From positions 3,286,001 to 3,350,000 of the forward strand of contig CBDBPL010000007.1 of NCBI GenBank assembly GCA_965208685.1: a stretch of DNA of 64,000 nt, in the 5' to 3' direction. The position numbers were made by a program, and so were the translations under genes. The notes under the pieces are model-generated. The model was not told where the DNA came from and made no database searches. It was given only the letters and a program-made list of their open reading frames with translations. This DNA comes from JAJEFO01 sp965208685. Its GTDB lineage: Bacteria; Pseudomonadota; Alphaproteobacteria; Rhodobacterales; Rhodobacteraceae. This document shows positions 1-9,256 of the stretch, in pieces (position 1 is the stretch's first letter; each line of letters opens with the position of its first letter).

Positions 1-3000
1 CGACGGGAGTCTGCCAGCGGCGAGGTCACCTACGAAACTGAACTGTTCCCCACGGACCCGGAGTGGCTCAACGATCATCGCGTGTTCGAACGAGTCATCG
101 CGCCGGGAGCGCTCTACGGCACCATGGCTGCGGCGGCGTCACTGGCCGGAGCAGGCGGACCGGTGGACGTCGAAGACATGCAGTTGCACAGCCCGCTGGT
201 GTTCGCCGAGGATTCCCAGGGGGACGAAGCCGGTGCGGACGGTCGAAAGATACAGCTCTTGGTCAGCGATTCCGGCGACGACGGGCTGGACCGATTGCAG
301 ATATTGAGCAAGGGTTCGGCCGAGACTGAATGGACGCTGCATGCCGAATGCAGGGTAGCTGGCGGCGCAGGCGCGCCGGGTGCCGTCGAGCGGGTGGATC
401 TTGAACGCCTCAAGGACGGACTGGCTCCGGTGGATGCATCTGTCTTGTACCAGGCCAGGGCGAGCACCGGCATCGATCTCGGCGGCAGCTTCCGCACGCT
501 CGGCAACCTGTGGGCGAGGCAGGGCGAGGCTCTGGGCGAGGTGTCCTTGCGGGAGGGAACCGGCCTGGCCCATCCGGAAATTCATCCGCTCGTGCTGGAC
601 GGGTGCTTTCAGGTCGTGGCTGCGGCGCGCATTCAGGGCTCCGCAGAGGATGAGACCACCTACCTGCCCTTTGGCTGGGAGCGTCTTTGGCTGGCAGCGG
701 GCAACTTTCCCGAGAAGGTGGTGTGTCACGTTCGCATGCACGAGGCGACGGAGGAATCGAACGCTGAGGCGGGCGTGCCTGCGGAGGTCCTGAGCGGAGA
801 GCTGCGCATCTACGATCTCGATGGCGTCCTGCTCGGCGGACTGGACGGGTACACGATAAAGCGCGCGACACGCGCCGCGCTCTTCTCGGCGATCGAAGGC
901 GTGAACGACCTGCTGTACGAGGTGGTCTGGCGCGAACGCTCCCTCGTGCCCGCGATCATCGCCGCGGACTTCCTGCCGGAGCCGGCGGCTGCCGCGGGAG
1001 GCTTGATGCCGCTTGCGGACTACCTTGAGGAAGAAGGCGTGGCGCGTGCCGATCGGACTGCGCTCCTGTCGGATCTTGATCGTTGGTCGCGCGCGCGCGC
1101 GATCTGGACGCTGGAGAAGCTCGGTTGGCGGCGCACCGCAGGCGAGATCGTGGAGTCCGAGGAACTCCGCCAGCAGCTTGGCGTCATCGACGAGCACGAG
1201 CGGGTCTTCCGCCGAATGCTGGAGATGCTGGCCCGGTCCGACGTGTTGCAGGAGGACGATCGTCGTTTCATCGTGAAGGCCGGGCAAGACGATCCCCTGC
1301 CGGAAGACGTTCAGCCGGACCCGGAGTCGTTCGCCGACCATCTGGCCGAACTTCATCCGCACGGCGCGACGGAGATTGGGTTGTTTCGACGATGCGGCGC
1401 GGCGCTGCCGGACGTGCTTCGCGGCCAGATGGACCCGCTCACGCTGCTGTTCAGCAGCGGCTACCCGACCCCAGGCGACCTGTATCTGGATGCGCCGATC
1501 GCACGCGCGGCCAACCGGCTGCTCCGGGACGCAGTGCGGACACTCGTGTCCAAGCTGCCCGCCGGACGGCGTCTAAGGGTGATCGAGGTCGGTGCGGGCA
1601 CGGGGTCCGCAACCGCTTCGGTTCTCCCGGAACTTCCCGAAGGCCAGTTCGACTACATGTACACGGACATTTCGGCCGGATTCTTCGCGGAAGCGGAATC
1701 GCGCTTCGGAGATGGTGGAGGTTGCATCGAATACCGCCCGCTGAACATAGAAAACGATCCGGTAGCCCAGGGCTTCGACGCGCATGCCTACGATCTGATC
1801 ATTGCATCGAACGTGCTCCATGCCACGCGCTATCTCGATGAGACTCTCGGTCACTGCCTGACGTTGCTCGCGCCGTCAGGGCAGATGGTGGCGCTCGAGA
1901 ACCTCCGCGGTCAGGGCTGGATGGACCTGACGTTCGGACAACTCGACGGCTGGTGGAGATTTGCCGACGATTACCGACCACATCACGCATTGGCGAGCCC
2001 CGATGTGTGGCGCCGCGCGCTCGGAGATGCGGGGTTCGATGCCGCGGAAATCCTTGGCCTTGATGCTTCCAGGCCTGACGAAATGCCGGATCGAGGCGTG
2101 ATCGTGGCGAAAGGCCCTGACAAGGTGTCGGAAGCGCCCGGGACGTGGGTGCTCGTTGCAGACCGCGGAGACATGGCCGCCGAGCTTGCACATGGATTGG
2201 CGGCGCGGAACCAGACCGTCCTGGTCGTGAGCGAAGGCTCGAAAGACGGGAGGAAGTCCGAAACGACGGGCGTCGTGACGGCAAATGTCGACTTCAAGCA
2301 GCGCGAATCGTGGCAAGCGCTTCTTGAAGACTTGCCGGACGATGCGCCATTCAGCGGGGTGGTGCATCTCCCGGCGCTCGACGGCCACGGCGCAGAGGCA
2401 TCCGCGCACGACATCGCGCAGGACATGCAGCATGCCGGAGCGAGCGCCCTGGCGCTCGTTCAGGGGGTGATCGACTCAGACCGCATCCCGGCAAAGGGCA
2501 TCTGGTTCATGACCAGCGGCGCCCAGGCATTGGAGCGCGAAACCCAAGGCGCACTGGCCGGAGCCACGTTGTGGGGGTTCGGCAAGGCCGTCGCGCGCGA
2601 AGCGCCACACCTGATGCCGCGCATGATCGACCTGGATCCGACGGTCATCGCGCCCGCGGCCGATCTCGTTGACGAACTCATGTATCCGGATTCGGAAAAC
2701 CACATCGCCGTGCGCCGGGGAAGTCGTCAGGTCGCGCGCCTGGTTCGGACGGAAGACGGTCCGGAGCGGCTGGACCTGCCGACGGAAGCGGCATGGGTCC
2801 TGACACCAGATCCAACGGGCGTATTCGAGAAGCCCTGCGTAACGCAGCTGCCCGCGCTGCCCCTCGAAGGACGGGAAGTCCGCGTCGCGGTCGAGGCTGC
2901 CGGACTGAATTTCTGGGACGTGTTCCGTTCGCTGGGATTCATAGAAGAGGGAAACCTGGGGCGGGAGATGTGCGGCCGCGTCGCTGGCGTCGGCTCGGAA

Positions 3001-6000
3001 GTCGCCAGCGTCTCCGTGGGCGACCACGTCGTCGGCCTGGGCTTTGGCGCCTTCGCGGGGGAAATGGTGACGCACGAGGAACTGGTGGCGCCTGCGCCTC
3101 CGGACATCCCGGTGTCAGGGCTCGCTACGGTGCCAAGCGCCTTTGTTTCGGCAGCCCTCTCCTACGAACTGTCCGGCCTTGAGGCCGACGACCGCGTGTT
3201 GATTCACGCCGGCGCTGGCGGCGTGGGCCTGGCGGCGATCCAGCTGGCACAGGCTGCCGGGGCGGAAGTCTTCGCGACCGCGAGCGCACCGAAGCAGGCC
3301 TATCTAAAGTCGCTTGGCGTCAAGCATGTATTCGACAGCCGGCAGACGAACTTCGGCAAGGAGATTCTCGACGCCACAGGCGGCGCCGGCGTTACGGTGG
3401 TCCTGAACAGCCTGACAAGCGAGGGCTTCATCGACGCCAGCCTGTCCTGCCTTGCGCAGGACGGCCGGTTCGTGGAACTGGCGAGGCGCGACATTCTCAG
3501 CGAAGAGGAAATGGCTGCTCTTCGACCGGATGTCGCCTACGACATCCTGGAACTCGATGTCCTGAAGAAGACCGATCCCGCATGGGTGGGACGGGTCCTC
3601 AGGGACGTCGTGGCGCGGGTTGCAGCAGGTGAACTCAAGCCGATCATCCACAGCCGCTGGCCGCTTGCCGAAGCCGGCGCCGCATTGAGGTTCATGCGGT
3701 CCGCACGGCACCTCGGGAAGATCGTCGTCACTGCGCAGCCGTTGGCGTCGGGCCGGCTGCGGGAGGACCGCACCTATCTTGTGACCGGCGGCCTGGGCGG
3801 CATCGGACTGGCTGTGGCCGAATGGCTTGCGGACCTTGGAGCCGGGACGATAGTCCTGAACGGTCGGCGACCTCCCGGCGAGGACGCGCTGGAGGCCATT
3901 CGCGCGCTCGAGGATCGGGACGTGACGGTACGTGTCGAACTCGCCGACGTGTCGAACGATGCAGCGGTCGACGAAATGCTGGCACGGATGGACGAAGAGC
4001 TTCCTCCGCTTGCAGGCGTCATCCACAGCGTCGGCGTGCTGTCCGACGGTGCGCTGACAAACCAGGACTGGGACCGGTTCGAAACAGTGCTCTGGCCAAA
4101 GGTTCTTGGCGCCTGGCATTTGCACCGTGCGACAGCGAACCGCGATCTCGACCTCTTCGTCCTGTTTTCCAGCCGCGTCGGCGTCATGGGCAATCCGGGC
4201 CAGGCGAACCATGCATCGGCGAACGCATTCCTGGACCAGCTTGCTGGTCACCGCCGGGCGCTGGGACTGCCCGGCCAGGCCATCGCCTGGGGAGCGTGGT
4301 CCGAAATCGGCGAAGCGGCGGAACAGAAGGACCGGATCGAGCGGCAGAGGTCCGCCCTCGGCGGGCGCTGGTTCACGCCACAGCAGGGCATAAGGGCGCT
4401 TGACAGGCTCGTGCGCCAGGACGTCACGACATCCGTCGTGATGGCCATGGACTGGTCTGTCTTCGAGGAAGCCGTGGACGACCGCCCGGCATTTCTCGAG
4501 GAACTCCTCTCGTCAGTCACCGAAGACGGAGCAGATGCCGGGGTTTCTTCGGAGGACCTGCTCTCCCGGCTCGCCAACGCCAGTTCGGAAGAACGCGAGG
4601 ACCTGCTGGTGACGTTCCTGCAACAGGAACTGCAGGCGGTGCTTCGGCTGCCGTCGGCGCCTGCGCCTACCGTCGGGTTCTTCGACCTCGGAATGGACTC
4701 GTTGATGGCGGTGGAACTGCGCAACAGGCTCAATCGCGCGTTTTCGGGGCAGTGCAAGGTGTCGAACACGGTGGTGTTCGACTATCCCGAGATCCAGGCA
4801 CTGGCCCGCCACATTGGAGACGAACTCGGCGAAATCGATCCCGAAGCGGCGCCGCAGCCGCGGCCGTCGCCCGCACCGCAGCCGAAAGCGCGGCAGGCGC
4901 CAGAACCGCAGCCGCCAGCGCAACCGGTGCCCGAAGCGCAGCCTGAAGCACGGTCGGTGCCAGAACCGCAGCCGACGGCACGACCCGTTCAGCGGATCGA
5001 GCCAGTGTCGGAGCGTTCAAGCGGCGTTCAGCATGACCTGGAACGAATCGCGATTGTCGGCATGGCGTGCCGCTTCCCCGGCGCTCCAGATCTGCCCAGC
5101 TACTGGCGCCAGCTCAAGGCGGGCGCTGAAGCGGTGACTGACGGGCGTCCGGACGAAGGTCCATGGAGCGGTGTCATCGGAGACCCGACGGCCGCGGAGG
5201 CGACGAATCGCCGAGGCGGCTTCGTCGAGGGCCTCGACCAGTTTGACGCGAAGTTCTTCGGCATACAGCCGATCGAGGCGCGAAAGATGGACCCGCGCCA
5301 GAGGATGTTGCTCGAGACGAGCTGGCATGCGCTTGAGGACGCGGGAATCGATCCCGGACCGCTCAAAGGGACCCGCGCGAGCGTGTTCGCCGGTTTGGGC
5401 AGCAGCGAATACCGGGACCTGATCGCGGCCGCGGGCCAGGATGACAGCTATCTCGGAACCGCCGCGAGCGTGGCGATCGGGCGGATCGCGTTTTCGTTCG
5501 GCTTCATGGGGCCGGCGGTCCCGCTTGACATGACCTGCGCAGCTTCGCTTGTGGCCGTGCATCAGGCGGCTGCGAGCCTCAGGCAGCGCGAAGTTGATCT
5601 GGCCCTTGCCGGGGGCGTCCATGCCATTCTTTCCCCGCCAGTCATGCGGTTCATGCGCGAGTACGGAATGCTGTCGCGAACCGGGCTGTGCCGGACCTTT
5701 GATGCAGACGCGGACGGCTTCGTGCGCGGCGAAGGGTGCGGCATCGTCGTCCTGAAGCGGCTCAAGGACGCCGAGGCGGACGGCGACCGCATCTGGGGAG
5801 TCGTTCAGGGCTCTGCGATAAACCAGAATGGCGCCGCAGCGGCTCTCACGGTCCCGAACGGAACCGCACAGGAGCGTCTCTACGAGGAGGCGTTGGCGCA
5901 GGCAAGCTTCGCACCTCGGGATCTCGACTATATTGAAGTGCATGGCACGGGGTCGGAACTTGGTGATCCGATCGAAGTGCGTGCGGCCTCTGCGGTTTAC

Positions 6001-7464
6001 GGCCGCGAACGTGATGCAGAGCGTCCGCTACTGCTCGGCACTGTCAAGACGAACATCGGTCATCTCGAAGCGGCCGCAGGAGTCGCGGGCCTCATCAAGG
6101 TATTGCTTGCCATGAAGCACGGCGTGATCCCGAAGCACCTGCATTTCAGGAATCCCAACCCGCACATCGATTGGGACGAGCTTCCGGTGAGGGTGACGGC
6201 GCAGGAGACGGCCTGGCCACCAGCGCCTCATCGCCAACCGACGGCCGGAATCAGCGCATTCGGCATTTCGGGAACGAACGCCCATGTGCTTGTCGAGGGC
6301 TACGAGGCACGAATTGGCGAAGCCGGGCAGGACGGCGTCCAGCGATCCCCTGCCGGGTCTGCGCAGCACGTACCGATTCGCCTGCCGACCTCTCTCGAGA
6401 ACAGGGCATTGGAAAACGGCGGGAACAAGCCGCGCGGCGTGCGGTTGCTGCCTCTGTCGGGCAAGTCCTCCAACGCACTCAAGGACTTGGCAGGCCGGTA
6501 TCTCGGTTGGCTCGACGAACACGCAGCGGCCATCTCGTCCGACGTCAGTGCGGGCATGTCGTTTCTTGCTGACATGTCATGGACGGCAGCCATCGGGCGC
6601 AGTCACTTCGAGTATCGGGCGGGCGTCGTCTTCAAGGACGTTCCGACGCTGACGGAAGGACTGGCGCAAGTTTCCGCCGGCGGCGGCATCACGAAATCGC
6701 AACGGCATGAAAAGCCGGCGTTCGTCTATTCCGGAGAGGCCGTTGATTGGTCCGGCAAGGGACAGGCACTGTACGAAAGCGAGCCGGTGGTGCGGGCAGT
6801 CCTTGAACGTTGCGATGCGGCAATTCGCGAGGAACGCGGCATTTCGCTGCTCGACGCGATTTCAGGCAAAGCCCAGAATGAGGACGATCCCCTGCTGTTG
6901 CAGGCCTCCGCTTACACGCTTCAATGCGCAGGTACTGCAATCTGGTCCAGCCTGGGAATCTCGCCGGGCTTGATTTGTGCCAGCGGGGTTGGCGAAATCG
7001 CGGCTGCGCAGTCGGCCGGGGCGTTCGATCTTGAAACCGGCGTGCTGCTTGCGGCGAGGCGGGGCGAGCTGACAGGGAGTGATGGCCAGGATTGGACGCC
7101 CGGAGATGTCGAGTCGTTCCTGGAAGGCGTTTCGATTGCGCCCGTCCAAGTGCCGTTGCTGGACGGCATGTCGGGCCAGATGATCCAGCCGGGAACGACG
7201 CCGGACAGGTCGACCTGGAGCGCCAGCGTATTCCGTTCTCCGGAATCGACTGAAGGGCTGGCGACGTCAGCGGACCTGGGGGAGACGACCATCGTGGAGG
7301 TTTGCCCCGATGGCGAATTCGGGCACGTTCGATCAGCAGCGAAGGCGTACGAGGCAGGACTTGCGCTCGATTTTGCCGGTCTGTTCGCTGGTGAGGCGCG
7401 GCGGCGCATCTCGGTGCCGGGATATCCGTTCCAGCACCGGAGCTTCTGGTTCGACAGGGTGTGA
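1..7464 (+). CDS. Type I polyketide synthase, 5'-truncated: DH-MT-ER-KR-ACP then KS-AT(degenerate)
   Basis: The reading frame is open through the left edge: a dehydratase-type His (codon 76-78, context NDHRVF) lies before the first possible internal start (GTG at 82), so the true start is outside the window. Domains in order: dehydratase (to about 880, second motif HPLVLDGCFQ near 583-612); C-methyltransferase (about 1380-2130, glycine motif EVGAGTGSA near 1584); enoyl reductase (about 2850-3740, HAGAGGVGLAAIQ); ketoreductase (about 3770-4310, VTGGLGGIGLA); acyl carrier (GMDSL, Ser codon 4699-4701); a Pro/Gln-rich linker (about 4840-5020); ketosynthase (about 5038-6300, active Cys codon 5536-5538, then HGTGS and KTNIGHLEAA); and a shortened AT-like region (about 6706-7400) ending with the post-AT motif YPFQHRSFW. 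In the AT the GHSxGE elbow reads ASGVGE, so the catalytic Ser is missing. The protein stops with no second ACP or thioesterase. Domain identity is secure; the product is unknown. Confidence 0.95.
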   Translation, partial: RRESASGEVTYETELFPTDPEWLNDHRVFERVIAPGALYGTMAAAASLAGAGGPVDVEDMQLHSPLVFAEDSQGDEAGADGRKIQLLVSDSGDDGLDRLQILSKGSAETEWTLHAECRVAGGAGAPGAVERVDLERLKDGLAPVDASVLYQARASTGIDLGGSFRTLGNLWARQGEALGEVSLREGTGLAHPEIHPLVLDGCFQVVAAARIQGSAEDETTYLPFGWERLWLAAGNFPEKVVCHVRMHEATEESNAEAGVPAEVLSGELRIYDLDGVLLGGLDGYTIKRATRAALFSAIEGVNDLLYEVVWRERSLVPAIIAADFLPEPAAAAGGLMPLADYLEEEGVARADRTALLSDLDRWSRARAIWTLEKLGWRRTAGEIVESEELRQQLGVIDEHERVFRRMLEMLARSDVLQEDDRRFIVKAGQDDPLPEDVQPDPESFADHLAELHPHGATEIGLFRRCGAALPDVLRGQMDPLTLLFSSGYPTPGDLYLDAPIARAANRLLRDAVRTLVSKLPAGRRLRVIEVGAGTGSATASVLPELPEGQFDYMYTDISAGFFAEAESRFGDGGGCIEYRPLNIENDPVAQGFDAHAYDLIIASNVLHATRYLDETLGHCLTLLAPSGQMVALENLRGQGWMDLTFGQLDGWWRFADDYRPHHALASPDVWRRALGDAGFDAAEILGLDASRPDEMPDRGVIVAKGPDKVSEAPGTWVLVADRGDMAAELAHGLAARNQTVLVVSEGSKDGRKSETTGVVTANVDFKQRESWQALLEDLPDDAPFSGVVHLPALDGHGAEASAHDIAQDMQHAGASALALVQGVIDSDRIPAKGIWFMTSGAQALERETQGALAGATLWGFGKAVAREAPHLMPRMIDLDPTVIAPAADLVDELMYPDSENHIAVRRGSRQVARLVRTEDGPERLDLPTEAAWVLTPDPTGVFEKPCVTQLPALPLEGREVRVAVEAAGLNFWDVFRSLGFIEEGNLGREMCGRVAGVGSEVASVSVGDHVVGLGFGAFAGEMVTHEELVAPAPPDIPVSGLATVPSAFVSAALSYELSGLEADDRVLIHAGAGGVGLAAIQLAQAAGAEVFATASAPKQAYLKSLGVKHVFDSRQTNFGKEILDATGGAGVTVVLNSLTSEGFIDASLSCLAQDGRFVELARRDILSEEEMAALRPDVAYDILELDVLKKTDPAWVGRVLRDVVARVAAGELKPIIHSRWPLAEAGAALRFMRSARHLGKIVVTAQPLASGRLREDRTYLVTGGLGGIGLAVAEWLADLGAGTIVLNGRRPPGEDALEAIRALEDRDVTVRVELADVSNDAAVDEMLARMDEELPPLAGVIHSVGVLSDGALTNQDWDRFETVLWPKVLGAWHLHRATANRDLDLFVLFSSRVGVMGNPGQANHASANAFLDQLAGHRRALGLPGQAIAWGAWSEIGEAAEQKDRIERQRSALGGRWFTPQQGIRALDRLVRQDVTTSVVMAMDWSVFEEAVDDRPAFLEELLSSVTEDGADAGVSSEDLLSRLANASSEEREDLLVTFLQQELQAVLRLPSAPAPTVGFFDLGMDSLMAVELRNRLNRAFSGQCKVSNTVVFDYPEIQALARHIGDELGEIDPEAAPQPRPSPAPQPKARQAPEPQPPAQPVPEAQPEARSVPEPQPTARPVQRIEPVSERSSGVQHDLERIAIVGMACRFPGAPDLPSYWRQLKAGAEAVTDGRPDEGPWSGVIGDPTAAEATNRRGGFVEGLDQFDAKFFGIQPIEARKMDPRQRMLLETSWHALEDAGIDPGPLKGTRASVFAGLGSSEYRDLIAAAGQDDSYLGTAASVAIGRIAFSFGFMGPAVPLDMTCAASLVAVHQAAASLRQREVDLALAGGVHAILSPPVMRFMREYGMLSRTGLCRTFDADADGFVRGEGCGIVVLKRLKDAEADGDRIWGVVQGSAINQNGAAAALTVPNGTAQERLYEEALAQASFAPRDLDYIEVHGTGSELGDPIEVRAASAVYGRERDAERPLLLGTVKTNIGHLEAAAGVAGLIKVLLAMKHGVIPKHLHFRNPNPHIDWDELPVRVTAQETAWPPAPHRQPTAGISAFGISGTNAHVLVEGYEARIGEAGQDGVQRSPAGSAQHVPIRLPTSLENRALENGGNKPRGVRLLPLSGKSSNALKDLAGRYLGWLDEHAAAISSDVSAGMSFLADMSWTAAIGRSHFEYRAGVVFKDVPTLTEGLAQVSAGGGITKSQRHEKPAFVYSGEAVDWSGKGQALYESEPVVRAVLERCDAAIREERGISLLDAISGKAQNEDDPLLLQASAYTLQCAGTAIWSSLGISPGLICASGVGEIAAAQSAGAFDLETGVLLAARRGELTGSDGQDWTPGDVESFLEGVSIAPVQVPLLDGMSGQMIQPGTTPDRSTWSASVFRSPESTEGLATSADLGETTIVEVCPDGEFGHVRSAAKAYEAGLALDFAGLFAGEARRRISVPGYPFQHRSFWFDRV

Positions 7465-7991
7465 CGGTCGGCAACGCGAGGCGCACGCCACCAGGAACCC
7501 GACGACCGCATGGCGACAGTGCCGAGGTCGATATTGACGCTGAATGCATCTACGGCCTGCATTGCGATTCCTCGCGATCCGCGCCGAGAACGGCCTGTTC
7601 AGTGCGTCCTTCGTTGACCCTGCTCTGGGGCTTCACTGCCGAGCGGCCTCGCGGGCAACGAAAAGTCTCCATGCGAAGCAAGTTTGTCCAATACGCGCAC
7701 GGCAGGACACATTTTGTTTGCCGACGGCGACCAGCACCCCAGCAATCTCTTCCGTCTCGGATCACAGGCTGCGACGCGAACATCGCCGCTGTGTTGCGCC
7801 CAATCTCCGTACGTTCAAACCGGTCACCCTGGCCGTCAGCGCGAGGGCCAAGAACTTTGTCGCGCGTCGCGCACGGGCTCACGGAGCCAGGCAGTTGCGC
7901 CGTCCGATGCCAGGCCCACTGCAGTGACGAAAGGAACTTGGGCCTCGGAGACTGTCGATGAGCGCGTGCCGGTGCCTGGCGGCTTCAGCAA
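7465..7991. other. Gap after the PKS with no supported gene
   Basis: Short open frames occur on both strands, but none has a ribosome site, a recognisable domain or a convincing residue composition. I see no clear terminator hairpin after the PKS stop. Confidence 0.5.
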
Positions 7992-8268
7992 TCATCCGGC
8001 GACGACCCGGCGCGTCGCGATGAAGCGCTCACCCCCGACCGGGTCGAGTACGCGAACGAGGCGCTTGAGATTCTCCGGCAGCGGACCAACCTCCTCGGCA
8101 AGCGCCGGGGAGAGATCCCGCTGAAGTAGATCCCGTACCCTGGATGGCTGGCCTCAAGGACACCGGGGTCGCCTCGGTTGGCGACGGCACCGATTTCCTG
8201 GACCATCCGGGCAAGATACGCCGAGACCGGCGCGAAAACCGCGCGTTCAGTGAGTCTTGCAAGAGGCT
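7992..8268 (-). pseudogene. Frameshifted C-terminal remnant of an unidentified protein
   Basis: On the minus strand two frames join into one protein-like tail. The upstream frame reads LTERAVFAPVSAYLARM and continues to HPGYGIYF near 8122. The second frame continues QRDLSPALAEEVGPLPENL to LDPVGGERFIATRRVVAG and a TGA at 7992-7994. Both halves look like normal alphaproteobacterial coding sequence, and a single frameshift reconnects them. There is no start codon: the fragment begins directly behind the stop (8269-8271) of the neighbouring sugar-binding-like gene. I do not recognise the family. The reading as a decayed gene 3' end is inference from coding style. Confidence 0.45.
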
Positions 8269-9246
8269 CTATCCATTGGGCGCAGGCATTCTCCAGATCG
8301 CCTGATAGCTCTGGTTCACGTTCTTGGACGTCACGGCAAGACCTGGCAACGCCAGCCAATCCGGGCATTTGCGACCCAGAAGCTCGGTTATCGCGGCCCG
8401 TGCCGCGGCTTCTCCTTGTTGAAACGGCCGCTGTGCCGCGACGCCCACGACCGGGCCGCCGGTTGCAAGGCTGGCCGCAACCTCGGCGCCGAGGTCGACG
8501 GTTACGACGGGAAGGTTGATGCCCGCTGTCTTGAGCGCATCGAGCGCCTGGATGCACGGCGTATCCCAAGCGACGAACAATCCGCAAAGATCCGCATGCT
8601 GCGCCACCAGATCGGCAGTAAGGGTCGATACGTCCGAGAACTTCGCGAACCGCCTGGTTTCAACCTTCAAGTCGGGCCGGTTGATCTGCATCCAGCGGGA
8701 AAACGCGAGCTCTCGTTCGTTCGTGGCAAAGAAGTCTGCGTCATAGCCAATCAACCCGACCGTTCCGGACTCAGAAGAATGGACAGACAGCATCTCGGCC
8801 GCGATCCTGCCCAGGCCGAAATTGTCGGCAGAAATCAGGCTGACGTAATCCTTGCCTGGCAACAGCCCCGTCGGAGCATTGTCGAGAAGGAAGAGCTTGA
8901 TCCCGGCCTCGGTCACCTTTCGGTGTGCCTCTGCCACTGCGGCATTCTCGACCGGCAGTGATATGACTGCATCTGGCGCGGCCGAGATCGTGCGACCAAG
9001 CTCGCCAATCTGCGTCTTGGGCGAAAAGGCGCAGTCCACCGTTTCCATGACGGTCACGCCACTATCCCCAAGCGTCCCGATCACCCCCTGAACAAGCTGC
9101 TTGGCCCAGTCGCTGTCCATGGTGTGCATGATCAGTGCCACGCGCAAGTCCCGACGGCGTGCGTCGGCAATGTCCTGAGGGAGAAGGGTGACGCGTTCCG
9201 GTGGCGAGGCCTGCTCGCCATGTGGACCCAATCCTACAATGGTCAA
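8269..9246 (-). CDS. Leaderless periplasmic-binding-protein-like sugar sensor (Peripla_BP_4 fold)
   Basis: I choose the TTG at 9246 because GGGAGG sits five bases upstream; this gives 325 residues. The protein resembles the substrate-binding protein at 11676-12791 over its whole length: IMHTMDSDWAKQ against IVMHYGGNDWSQ, SADNFGLGRIAAEM against SADNYGNGVAAAHL, and VTVDLGAEVAASL against ITTIDLGENVAIN. Unlike that protein it has no signal peptide or lipobox, so it should stay in the cytoplasm. It lies 10 bases behind the ROK repressor gene on the same strand, so the two are probably co-transcribed. A ligand-sensing or repressor-modulating role is plausible but inferred. The alternative is a duplicated binding protein that has lost its leader. 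Confidence 0.8.
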   Translation of the reverse strand: MTIVGLGPHGEQASPPERVTLLPQDIADARRRDLRVALIMHTMDSDWAKQLVQGVIGTLGDSGVTVMETVDCAFSPKTQIGELGRTISAAPDAVISLPVENAAVAEAHRKVTEAGIKLFLLDNAPTGLLPGKDYVSLISADNFGLGRIAAEMLSVHSSESGTVGLIGYDADFFATNERELAFSRWMQINRPDLKVETRRFAKFSDVSTLTADLVAQHADLCGLFVAWDTPCIQALDALKTAGINLPVVTVDLGAEVAASLATGGPVVGVAAQRPFQQGEAAARAAITELLGRKCPDWLALPGLAVTSKNVNQSYQAIWRMPAPNG

Positions 9247-9256
9247 GGTTGCCTCC

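Noticed and set aside
7544..7927. Plus-strand 127-codon frame after the PKS
   Set aside because: It is rich in Arg, Ala and His, lacks a ribosome site and domain, and overlaps other spurious frames.
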